Notes under the pieces: generated by a model
Told to the model about the DNA's origin: nothing
Seen by the model: only the letters and a program-made list of their open reading frames with translations
Databases searched by the model: none
Program-made: the position numbers and the translations under genes
Shown: one piece after another, positions 17,094 to 24,380 of the stretch
Layout of the letters: each line of letters begins with the position of its first letter
How positions within the stretch are numbered: the stretch's first letter is position 1
Origin: Amycolatopsis bartoniae
Lineage (GTDB): Bacteria; Actinomycetota; Actinomycetes; Mycobacteriales; Pseudonocardiaceae
Direction: 5' to 3'
Assembly: GCF_014191255.1 (NCBI RefSeq)
Contig: NZ_JACHWH010000005.1
Location: forward strand, 186,001 to 250,000
DNA length: 64,000 nt

Positions 17094-17444
17094 TCAGCAC
17101 GCCGCCAGCACGGCGCCGGTGCACATCACGCTCGCGTCGCTGCCGAGGAACGCCACCAGCCCGGCGACGTCCGCCTCCGGCTTCCCGACGATCGCGTTCA
17201 CCCGGACCCCCCGCGCCGCGGCTTCGCGCGCGAGCGTCCGGCACAGCGACCTGAGCGCCCCGGTGAGCACGCTGTCCCCGTCCGCGGTGCACCGCAGCAG
17301 CACGGCGTCGCCGGAAGTCAGCCGCCCCACCGCATCCCGTGCCTGGCCGAACGCCTCGCCGAGCCGCGTGGCGACCGCACCCGAGGCCGCCGCTGCCAGT
17401 CCGCCGTCGCCGCTGACGTGCACGATCACCTGGGTCACGGTCAC
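17094..17444 (-). CDS. Short SDR-like protein lacking the NAD-binding half
   Basis: A 116-residue protein whose second half looks like the C-terminal part of a short-chain dehydrogenase (LTGALRSLCRTLAREAAARGVRVNAIVG, then GLVAFLGSDASVMCTGAVL). The glycine-rich cofactor motif and the YxxxK pair are absent, so it is not a usual dehydrogenase. It starts in a GTGA overlap with the acyl-CoA dehydrogenase and lies 1 base from the ligase, so it is kept in translational register. It could be a decayed SDR or a small accessory subunit. Confidence 0.7.
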   Translation of the reverse strand: MTVTQVIVHVSGDGGLAAAASGAVATRLGEAFGQARDAVGRLTSGDAVLLRCTADGDSVLTGALRSLCRTLAREAAARGVRVNAIVGKPEADVAGLVAFLGSDASVMCTGAVLAAC

Positions 17445-18601
17445 GCCTCGGCTGCTTCGGCCGCGATCGCGCGGCCCAGCACCAGCCGCTGGATCTCCGA
17501 CGAGCCCTCGTAGATCTCCAGCACGCGCTGGTCGCGGTAGAGCCGCTCGGCCGGGCAGGGCTTGCAGAACCCGTCGCCGCCGAAGACCTGCACGGCGAGG
17601 TCGACCGCCCGGTGCGCCACCTCGCTGGTGTGCAGCTTCGCCATCGCGCCGGGCAGCGACACCGGCTGACCGGCGTCGTAGGCACGCGCGGCCTCGTAGG
17701 TGAGCATCCGCGCCGCGGACAGGTCGACGGCGAGGTCGGCCAGCCGGAAGCCGATGCCCTGGTTCTCGATCAGCGGCTTGCCGAACGGGTGCCGCCGCGT
17801 GGCCTCCGCGGCGGCGAGCCGGTACGCCGCGTATGCGATGCCGAGTCCCTGTGCCGCCACGGAAATCCGGCCGAGGTCGAGCGTCCGCAGGGCGAGCTTG
17901 AGGCCGCGGCCGACCTCGCCGAGCACGGCGTCCGCCTCGACGCGCACGTTGTCCAGCTTCAGGTTGCTGGTGCGCGTGCCGCGGATGCCCATCTTGTCCT
18001 CGACGCGGTCGATGGTCACCCCCGGCGCGTCCGCGGAAACGAGGAACGCGGTGATTCCGCGGGCTCCGGCGGCCGGGTCGGTCTTGGCGAAAACCACGTA
18101 GCGCGTGGAAATGCTGCCGTTGCCGATGTAGATCTTCTCGCCGGACAGGCGGTAGCCGTCGCCGTCGGCCTCCGCGCGGGCCTTGAGCGCCGCCGCGTCG
18201 CTGCCCGCGCCCTCCTCGGTGAGCGCGAAGCTGATCGCCTCGCCGCCGCGCAGCGGGCCGAGCACGTCCCGGCGCTGTGCCTCGGTGCCGGCCAGCCGCA
18301 GCGGGACCGCGCCGAGCGCGTGCGCGGCGAGGATCGCGCCGGTGGACGCGCAGGCCGCCGACACCTCTTCGACCACCGCGCAGATCGCGGTCATCGACAG
18401 CCCGGCGCCGCCGTACTCGGCGGGCACGAGCATCCCCGACAGCCCGGTCTCGACGAACGTCGTGATGTGCTCGGTGGGATAGCGCTGTTCGCGGTCGAGC
18501 TCCTCGGCCAGCGGGGCGAACCGCTCGGTCGCCACCTTGCGGGCGACGTCGCGCCAGCGGGCGGCCTCGGCGTCGAGTGTCGGTTCCCAGAGGACTGTCA
18601 T
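17441..18601 (-). CDS. Acyl-CoA dehydrogenase
   Basis: A 386-residue canonical acyl-CoA dehydrogenase. FALTEEGAGSDAAALKARA, YRLSGEKIYIGNG and the C-terminal QVFGGDGFCKPCPAERLY region are present. YEGSSEIQRLVLGR contains the glutamate used as catalytic base in short-chain enzymes, which separates it from the heteromeric dehydrogenases elsewhere in the window. It is the first gene of the minus-strand operon. The ATG at 18601 has AAGGGAG upstream, and a promoter and palindromic operator lie in 18623-18675. Confidence 0.94.
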   Translation of the reverse strand: MTVLWEPTLDAEAARWRDVARKVATERFAPLAEELDREQRYPTEHITTFVETGLSGMLVPAEYGGAGLSMTAICAVVEEVSAACASTGAILAAHALGAVPLRLAGTEAQRRDVLGPLRGGEAISFALTEEGAGSDAAALKARAEADGDGYRLSGEKIYIGNGSISTRYVVFAKTDPAAGARGITAFLVSADAPGVTIDRVEDKMGIRGTRTSNLKLDNVRVEADAVLGEVGRGLKLALRTLDLGRISVAAQGLGIAYAAYRLAAAEATRRHPFGKPLIENQGIGFRLADLAVDLSAARMLTYEAARAYDAGQPVSLPGAMAKLHTSEVAHRAVDLAVQVFGGDGFCKPCPAERLYRDQRVLEIYEGSSEIQRLVLGRAIAAEAAEA

Positions 18602-18685
18602 AGCCGCGACTCCCTTGCCAAAATCAACGTCGACGTAGATGCTGACAAAGGTACACAGGGGTGCATCGAAGTCAAGGGGCCGCAC
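18602..18685. promoter_or_regulatory. Divergent promoter with palindromic operator
   Basis: Reading the minus strand, TTGACT (plus 18670-18675) and TACCTT (18648-18653) form a sigma-70-type promoter with a 16-base spacer for the acyl-CoA dehydrogenase operon. At the expected transcription start lies ATCAACGT-CG-ACGTAGAT (18623-18640), an 8-2-8 dyad with one mismatch. Its left arm matches the dyad at 30787-30804, which points to one shared TetR-type regulator. Confidence 0.6.
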
Positions 18686-19453
18686 ATGGGAGAGGTCACC
18701 GTCACCAGGCACGACGCGGTCGCGGTCGTGACACTGGACGCACCGGCCACCCGCAACGCACTGTCCACCGGCCTGCTCGTCGCGCTCGCCGGCACGCTGG
18801 AGGAGCTCGACGCCGACGCCGGCGTGCGGGCGATCGTGCTGACCGGCGGGCCGAAGCTGTTCGCGTCCGGCGCGGATGTCCGGCAGCTGCGGGAGATTTC
18901 GCCGGTCGAGTACGCCGCGTCCGAGCGCGGCCGCAGCTGGCGGCGGTTCGGCGCGGTGGAGACCGTGCTCGTCGCGGCGGTCGCGGGCTACGCGCTGGGC
19001 GGTGGATGCGAGCTGGCGCTCGCGGCCGACCTCGTGGTGGCCGCCGACACCGCGGTGTTCGGGCAGCCCGAGGTCAAGCTGGGGCTCGTGCCGGGCGCGG
19101 GCGGCACGCAGCGGTGGGCGCGGGCCGCCGGGCGGTACGCGGCGGCGGGTGTCGTGCTCACCGGCCGGAACGTGGACGCCTTCGAGGCCCGCGACCTCGG
19201 CCTGGTGCACCGGATCGTGCCCGCGGAACGGCTCGTTCCCGCGGCCACCGCTCTGGCCGCGGAGATCGCCGCGCACGGGCCGCTCGCGGTCCGGGCCGCA
19301 CGCGGGGCGGTGCGGCGGGCGGAGGAGCTGCCGCTGGCGGCGGCGCTGGAGTACGAGCGCCAGCAGCTGCTCCTGCTGCTGTCCGGCGAGGACCACGTCG
19401 AAGGCATCACGGCGCTGCTGGACAAGCGCGCGCCGCGGTTCACGGGACGCTAG
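18686..19453 (+). CDS. Enoyl-CoA hydratase/isomerase
   Basis: A 255-residue crotonase. LTGGPKLFASGADVRQLREI near residue 52, AAVAGYALGGGCELALAADL near 100 and FGQPEVKLGLVPGAGGTQR near 125 are canonical; the last block carries a catalytic Glu position (GQPE) and the GGTQR turn. The ATG at 18686 follows AAGGGGC; the frame is open further upstream but that stretch crosses the divergent promoter. It is transcribed away from the acyl-CoA dehydrogenase operon and probably hydrates its enoyl-CoA product. Confidence 0.93.
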   Translation: MGEVTVTRHDAVAVVTLDAPATRNALSTGLLVALAGTLEELDADAGVRAIVLTGGPKLFASGADVRQLREISPVEYAASERGRSWRRFGAVETVLVAAVAGYALGGGCELALAADLVVAADTAVFGQPEVKLGLVPGAGGTQRWARAAGRYAAAGVVLTGRNVDAFEARDLGLVHRIVPAERLVPAATALAAEIAAHGPLAVRAARGAVRRAEELPLAAALEYERQQLLLLLSGEDHVEGITALLDKRAPRFTGR

Positions 19454-19461
19454 GAGGATTC

Positions 19462-19962
19462 GTGCGCACACTGTCCCTTTCGGACTGGAACGCGGACGCG
19501 AAGGAGCTGCGTGGCGCGGACGAGGTGGTGCTGATCGAGGCGAACGGGCTGCGGTACGGAGACGGCGCGACGGGGTTCTTCCGGCGGCTCGACACGCTCA
19601 CCGTGCCCACCGTCACTGTCGTGAGTGGACAGTGCGATGCCAGTGCGCTGGCACTGCTCGCATCGGTGAGCCTCGGTTTCGCCGCCGACGACCTCCGCGT
19701 CGAGGTGGCCGCCGACACCGTGCTCGCGCTGGGCCTGACGTCGCTGCTGTCGGCGCCCCCGCTGCGGTCGCTGCTGTTCACACAGCCGGACGCCGCCGCG
19801 CTGCGGAGGTGTGGTCTGGCGCAGGAAGGCGCCCCGGAAGAGGCCGCCGTCCGGCTGGCCGATCCGTCCGCCGCGCTGCTCGTGCGCTCGCTGCGGGTGG
19901 CCGCCCGGTCGACCCCGGCGCAGGCCCGCGAGTACGACGCCGAACTGCGGCGCCTGGCGTGA
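19462..19962 (+). CDS. Short crotonase-fold protein of unknown activity
   Basis: A 166-residue protein starting at GTG 19462 with AGGAGG in front, 8 bases after the enoyl-CoA hydratase. The pattern VVLIEANGLRYGDGATGFFRRLDTL, then TVPTVTVVSGQCDASALALLASVSL, follows the beta-alpha-beta core of crotonases, but the sequence is about 90 residues shorter and lacks the GGG of the oxyanion hole. It is probably a non-catalytic or highly altered crotonase. Its stop overlaps the GTG of the decayed aldo/keto reductase. Confidence 0.75.
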   Translation: MRTLSLSDWNADAKELRGADEVVLIEANGLRYGDGATGFFRRLDTLTVPTVTVVSGQCDASALALLASVSLGFAADDLRVEVAADTVLALGLTSLLSAPPLRSLLFTQPDAAALRRCGLAQEGAPEEAAVRLADPSAALLVRSLRVAARSTPAQAREYDAELRRLA

Positions 19963-20377
19963 GCCGGCTCGCGTTCGGCTGCGGCCCGCTCGGCGAGGTG
20001 GCGCGGCAGACGGCGCTCGCGACGCTGGAAACCGCGTGGAACGGCGGAATCCGGCACTTCGACACCGTGCTGGTGCACGATCCCGACGACCACCTGACGC
20101 TCGCGGTGCGCGAGACGTTTCCCGCGCTGGAACGCCTGCGTGCCGGGGGCGTAGTGGGAGAAATCGGCGTGGGCACCACGTGCTCGCGGCGGCGCCGTTC
20201 GACTCCGGGCTCCTCGCGTCCGGCAGCACCTACCTCTACCGCCGGGCGCCGCAGGAGGTCCTCGACCTCGTGCATGCGCTCGGCGAGGTGTGCGGCGACC
20301 GCGGGGCAGAACCTGGCGCTGTGCGCGAACCGGTGCCCGAGGAGTTGTGGCCGGCGGTGGAGAAACTACTGCCGTGA
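19959..20377 (+). pseudogene. Decayed aldo/keto reductase (aldose or fucose dehydrogenase-like)
   Basis: The start reads LAFGCGPLGEVAR and ETAWNGGIRHFDT, the N-terminus of a D-threo-aldose/L-fucose dehydrogenase-type reductase, then jumps straight to VLVHDPDDHL, losing about 100 residues. After GVVGEIGVGT, near 20190, the family match moves to another frame (LAAAPFDSGLLASG, YLYRRAPQEVLDLV), and the end (VPEELWPAVEKLLP) follows another gap. Total length is about 420 bases against about 960 for the family. It is thus a gene with internal deletions and a frameshift; its last 12 bases overlap the convergent gene. Confidence 0.7.
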
Positions 20378-21154
20378 CACGAAGTCCTCGAACACCTCGT
20401 CCGCCTTCGGGGAGGACCACATCGCCGAAGGCGGGTAGTAGAACGTGAACTCGTCGATGCCCGCTTCACGGTAACGGCCGGTGAAGTCCGTGGCGGCCTG
20501 CACCGACGACCAGATCGGGGCGGCGGTCACGGCGGGGCTGCCGGCGAGCAGCATCTTCCGCACCGGGCGGATTTCGTCGACGACGGCGATCCTCCGCCGG
20601 GTGCGGGCGAGGTGTGTGGGTTCGTCGAGGCCGAAGCCGCCGTAGGACACCCAGCGGTCGCCGTACCGCGCGGCGGTTTCCAGCGCCCGCCTGCCGTGGG
20701 CGGCGATGGTGAGCGGGATCCGGCCGGCTGGTGCCAGTGGCGGAAACCCGTCGACCACCGGCTCACCCCGGAGTGCCTTGTCGACTGTGGACACCACGGT
20801 GTCGAACTCGGTGGCCTGCCCGGCTGCGAGGTCCGCTTTCGCATAGCCCGAACCGAGCCCGAGTTCCAGCCTGCCACCGGAGATGTGGTCCACTGAGAGC
20901 GCGTGCCGGGCCAGGACGGCGGGCGGGTGCAGGACGCCGTTGGCCACGAGCGGGCCGAGCCGGATCCGCGAGGTCGCGGCCGCCAGCGCGGGCAGCACGC
21001 TCCACGCGCCGAGCCACGACCGGCCGGGGTGCGCCGGGTTCAGCAGGTGGTCGTCCACCCACACGGTGGTCACGCCCAGCTCTTCGAGCCGCCGGGCGTG
21101 GGCGAGCAGCTCGGGCCAGGTGACGTTCGGAATGAGCAGGGCGTGCACACTCAT
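20366..21154 (-). CDS. Luciferase-like (LLM class) oxidoreductase
   Basis: A 262-residue TIM-barrel protein of the bacterial luciferase/F420 oxidoreductase superfamily. TVWVDDHLLNP near residue 30, RIRLGPLVANGVLHPPAVLARHALSVD and RLELGLGSGYAKADL are the conserved segments. Members use reduced FMN or F420; the cofactor cannot be settled from the sequence, but the absence of an evident partner reductase next to it and its short length suit F420. The ATG at 21154 follows AGGGAGAG. It lies downstream of the HMG-CoA-lyase-like gene and a repeat copy. Confidence 0.85.
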   Translation of the reverse strand: MSVHALLIPNVTWPELLAHARRLEELGVTTVWVDDHLLNPAHPGRSWLGAWSVLPALAAATSRIRLGPLVANGVLHPPAVLARHALSVDHISGGRLELGLGSGYAKADLAAGQATEFDTVVSTVDKALRGEPVVDGFPPLAPAGRIPLTIAAHGRRALETAARYGDRWVSYGGFGLDEPTHLARTRRRIAVVDEIRPVRKMLLAGSPAVTAAPIWSSVQAATDFTGRYREAGIDEFTFYYPPSAMWSSPKADEVFEDFVSRQ

Positions 21155-21170
21155 GCGACTCTCCCTTCAA

Positions 21171-21241
21171 GGACGCGGCAAGCCGCGGCAGCGTTGTTGG
21201 CCAGCATGGTGTCCGATGATTCGCTCGCAAGCGTCGCTCAT
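21171..21241 (-). repeat. Intergenic repeat element, copy 2
   Basis: This segment matches 1742-1816 over GACGCGGCAAGCCGCGGCAG, GCATGGTG and TCGCAAGC with a few substitutions and short gaps. As in copy 1, its minus-strand start coincides with the stop codon of the upstream gene (here TGA inside ATGA at 21238-21241) and it ends before the next ribosome binding site. A 24-codon ATG frame lies in it, but in a different register from copy 1, so it is unlikely to encode a peptide. Confidence 0.7.
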
Positions 21242-22125
21242 GTCGGAAACCCACCGACGCGCCCGAGCCGTCCGGACAGCGGCACGCCCAGCTTGCCGGT
21301 CACCCACCTCGCGTGCTCGATCGCCGCACCGAGGTCGAGCCCGGTGTCGAAACCCATGCGGTGCAGGGTGTAGACGAGATCCTCGGTGGCGACGTTGCCC
21401 GACGCGCCGGGCGCGAACGGGCAGCCGCCGATCCCGCCGAGGCTCGCGTCCAGGGCCTGGACCCCGCTGCGCACGGCGGCGACGGCGTTCGCGACGCCGG
21501 TGTTGCGCGTGTCGTGCAGGTGCACCCGCATCGGGACCCCGGGCGCGCACTCCCGCAGGAGGCCGAAGCGCGTCTCGATGTCCGACGGCACGGCGACGCC
21601 GATCGTGTCGGCGAGGCTCACCTCGTCGGCGTCGACGTCGGCGACCGCGGCGGCCACCCCGGCGAAGCGGGACTCGGGCACCTCGCCCTCGAACGGGCAG
21701 CCGAACGACGCCCCGATGGTGATCGCGACCCGCACGCCGTCCTCGCGGCCACGCCGGCGGATCTCGCGCACGACCTCCACCGCCTCGCGGGTGGTCGTGC
21801 CCTGGTTCCGCTCGCTGAACGTGTCGCTGGCGAGGACCAGCGTGGTGACCTCGCGGATGCCCGCCTCGACGGCACGCTGGTACCCACGCACGTTGAGGAC
21901 GAGGGCACTGTAACCGATTCCGTTGTCCGGCAGGGCTTTCGCCACCTCGGCCGCGTCCGCCAGCTGCGGCACACGGTCCGGGCGCACGAACGAGGTGACC
22001 TCGACGCGCCGCACCCCGGTGCGCGCCGCGCGTTCGACGAGCTCCAGCTTGTCCTCAGTGGACAGTGTGCGGTCCTCGTTCTGCAGCCCGTCACGCGGGG
22101 ACACCTCGACGATCTCGACCATCAT
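21238..22125 (-). CDS. Hydroxymethylglutaryl-CoA lyase family aldolase
   Basis: A 295-residue TIM-barrel lyase. VSPRDGLQNE near residue 8 supplies the Arg/Asp/Gln set, MRVHLHDTRNTG near 200 the HxH metal site, and GGIGGCPFAPGASGN near 230 the catalytic Cys loop. It would split HMG-CoA or a related 3-hydroxy-3-methylacyl-CoA into acetyl-CoA and a keto acid, a step expected when branched or isoprenoid carbon is degraded. I chose ATG 22125 because it forms an ATGA overlap with the preceding SDR stop; ATG 22122 is also possible. Confidence 0.92.
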   Translation of the reverse strand: MMVEIVEVSPRDGLQNEDRTLSTEDKLELVERAARTGVRRVEVTSFVRPDRVPQLADAAEVAKALPDNGIGYSALVLNVRGYQRAVEAGIREVTTLVLASDTFSERNQGTTTREAVEVVREIRRRGREDGVRVAITIGASFGCPFEGEVPESRFAGVAAAVADVDADEVSLADTIGVAVPSDIETRFGLLRECAPGVPMRVHLHDTRNTGVANAVAAVRSGVQALDASLGGIGGCPFAPGASGNVATEDLVYTLHRMGFDTGLDLGAAIEHARWVTGKLGVPLSGRLGRVGGFPT

Positions 22126-22908
22126 TCCTCCCGTGCCGCCGCGGCGACCAGCCCCGAGCCACCGTCGATTTCGATCGAAGCCCCGCTCACGGCGTCGGCG
22201 ATCCCGCTGCCGAGTGCCGCGACCCATTCCGCCACCTCGGCGGTCGTCGTGTCCCGGCCCAGTGGCGTCCTGGCCACGACGCGGGCCAGCGCTTCCGCCG
22301 GCATCTCCCCCGCGACGCCCTCGGTCAGGACGGTGCCCGGGGCCAGGCAGAACAGCCGGATCCCCTCGGCGCGCCACTGCCGCGCGAGCGTCCTGGTCAG
22401 CGCGGCGATCCCGGCGCGGGCCGCGGCCGAGTGCCAGACCGGGAATACCGCGTTCCGGCGCCGACAACGACAGGCTCACCACGCGGCCGCCGCGTTCGGC
22501 GAGACCCGCGTGAGCCGCCTGGATCAGCGACGCCGTCGCGGTGAGGTTCAGATCGGCGACGGCGGCGAACCCGCGTGGCGAGATCTTGTCCATGGGGGCG
22601 ATGAACTGCCCGCCCGCGTTGTTCACCAGCAGGTCCAGGCCACCGATCCCGGCCACGAACGCGTTGGCCGCCGCCCGGTCGCGGATGTCCAGCGCCTGGA
22701 ACCGGAACCGGTCGCCGCCCAGCTCGGCGGTCCCCGCGAGCGGCTCCTCCCGCCGCCCGGCACCGACGACGTGCGCGCCCAGTTCCAGCAGCCGCAGGCT
22801 CACCGCCCGGCCGATCCCGGTGCCCGCCCCGGTGACCAGAGCCGTGCGTCCACGCAGACACCCCGAGGGCAGCACGGCACAGGACTCCGGTCGTGGTGCG
22901 GGAGTCAC
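22122..22908 (-). pseudogene. Short-chain dehydrogenase with an internal frameshift
   Basis: The N-terminal half (from GTG 22908, in a GTGA overlap with the previous SDR) has the cofactor motif TGAGTGIGRA and DLLVNNAGGQF. At VVSLSLSAPERGIPG, near 22440, family similarity leaves this frame. It continues in another one as WHSAAARAGIAALTR, then LFCLAPGTV and ASIEIDGGSG to the stop at 22122. A two-base loss or one-base gain explains this. The product would be truncated before the active site is complete unless the shift is a sequencing error. The intact neighbours on both sides make a recent mutation or error likely. Confidence 0.75.
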
Positions 22909-23630
22909 GACAACCCCGGCACTCGCGCCAGCAGGCCGCCGTCCACCGGCAGCAGCACGCCGGTCACGTACGACGCGTTGAGCAACCACCACACCGCCTC
23001 GGCCACCTCCTCCGGTTCCGCCGCGCGGCCCGCCGGATGGGCCGCCTCGAAGTCGTCCAGGTCCCGCACCAGTCCCGTGCGCACCAGTCCCGGCGCGACG
23101 GCGTTCACGCGGATTCCCCGCGAGGCGTACTCCACCGCCGCGGTCCTGGTCAGTCCCGCGATCGCGTGCTTGCTCGCGGCGTACGCGCTCGACCCCGGCA
23201 CCCCGGCCACCGCCGCGCCGGACGCGGCGTTCACGATCGCCCCGCCGCCCGCCAGCATGAGCCGCAGCTCCGCCCGCAGGCACGACAGCACGCCTCCGAC
23301 GTTGACGTACTGCACGCGCCAGAAAACGTCCTCGGGATAGTCGGCGGTTTCGGCCCGGATCCCCGTCACGCCCGCGTTGTTGTAGGCGAACGCCAGCCCG
23401 CCGGCCCATTCGGCGGCGGTCTCGACGGCCTCCGCGGCCCGATCGGCCTTGGCCACGTCCACCTCGATCGCCAGCGCCCGGCCACCCGTGCCGGTGATCT
23501 CCGCGGCGACCGCGGAGGCCGCCGCGCCGTCGCGGTCCAGCACCGCCACCGGCACGCCTTCCGCGGCGATCCGGCGCACCACCGCCGCCCCGATCCCGCG
23601 GCCGCCGCCGGTCACCAGCGCGCCCGTCAC
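22905..23630 (-). CDS. Short-chain dehydrogenase/reductase
   Basis: A 241-residue classical SDR. VTGGGRGIGAAVV near residue 6 is the cofactor motif, YNNAGVTG near 82 the NNAG, and the catalytic Ser (NAASGA), Tyr and Lys (YAASKHA) follow near 140-157. ASYVTGVLLPVDGG is the usual C-terminal motif. It would oxidise or reduce a hydroxyl or keto group on a pathway intermediate. It follows the TetR gene after 16 bases and overlaps the frameshifted SDR, so it belongs to the ribBA-led minus-strand run. Confidence 0.92.
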   Translation of the reverse strand: MTGALVTGGGRGIGAAVVRRIAAEGVPVAVLDRDGAAASAVAAEITGTGGRALAIEVDVAKADRAAEAVETAAEWAGGLAFAYNNAGVTGIRAETADYPEDVFWRVQYVNVGGVLSCLRAELRLMLAGGGAIVNAASGAAVAGVPGSSAYAASKHAIAGLTRTAAVEYASRGIRVNAVAPGLVRTGLVRDLDDFEAAHPAGRAAEPEEVAEAVWWLLNASYVTGVLLPVDGGLLARVPGLS

Positions 23631-23646
23631 GACGCGCCCCCGGAAC

Positions 23647-24315
23647 TCAGTCCGTCAACGCCGAAAGCGCCATCTTGATGAAGTCCTCCCCGAAGTCGGT
23701 GAGGCTCCGCTCGCCCGCCGGGTTGTACCAGCGGTGGATCCAGTTGAACATGCCGATGATGCCCAGCACCGCCACCGACGGGTCGATGTCCGTGCGGAAC
23801 TCCCCCGCCTTCGCGCCCGAGCGGATCACGTCGGCAAGCGCGCGGCCGTAGCGGTCGGCGTTGTCGCGGATGTCGTCGGCCTCCGGGCCCGACATCACCT
23901 GGTGCACGTTCTCGCTCAGGAAGATGAACAGCTCCGGCAGCTCCTCCATCGTGCGCACGTACTCGCGCAGCGCCGCCGCCAGCCGCTCGGTGGCCGAGTC
24001 CGGCTGCGCCGCGACCTCCTCCAGCCGCGTCCGCATCGTCTCGATCGGATCGTGCAGCAGCGCGACGAGCAGCTCCTCCTTGGTGCCCACGTAGTAGTAC
24101 AGCGTCGCCCTGCTGATCCCGACCTCGGCGGCGACGTCCTCGAGCGTCGACTGGGCGTAGCCGAGCCTGCCGAACACCCGGGCCGCCCCGGTCAGGATCT
24201 CCGCCCACCGGGCGTCCGACCGCTGCCGGCCGGCCTGCCTGCGTTCCATGCGCCGCCGGGCGATGTCGCTCTCCGGCGCTGGTGCCGCGGTGCGGCGTCG
24301 GCGTGGCGCGGCCAC
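23647..24315 (-). CDS. TetR family transcriptional regulator
   Basis: A 222-residue TetR-type regulator. The helix-turn-helix is near residues 40-85 (STLEDVAAEVGISRATLYYYVGTKEELLVALL), with a basic N-terminal arm (RRRRTAA, MERRQAGRQR) that may add DNA contacts. The start is GTG 24315; an internal ATG at MERRQ is an alternative. It lies inside a catabolic run between an acyl-CoA ligase and an SDR, so it is the best candidate to bind the related dyads at 18623-18640 and 30787-30804. That link is inference. Confidence 0.9.
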   Translation of the reverse strand: MAAPRRRRTAAPAPESDIARRRMERRQAGRQRSDARWAEILTGAARVFGRLGYAQSTLEDVAAEVGISRATLYYYVGTKEELLVALLHDPIETMRTRLEEVAAQPDSATERLAAALREYVRTMEELPELFIFLSENVHQVMSGPEADDIRDNADRYGRALADVIRSGAKAGEFRTDIDPSVAVLGIIGMFNWIHRWYNPAGERSLTDFGEDFIKMALSALTD

Positions 24316-24380
24316 TGGCGATCGAACCCCCTCGTTGCTGGTGCCGTTCCGGCGGCACCGGAACCGTCCGGGGCCCCACC

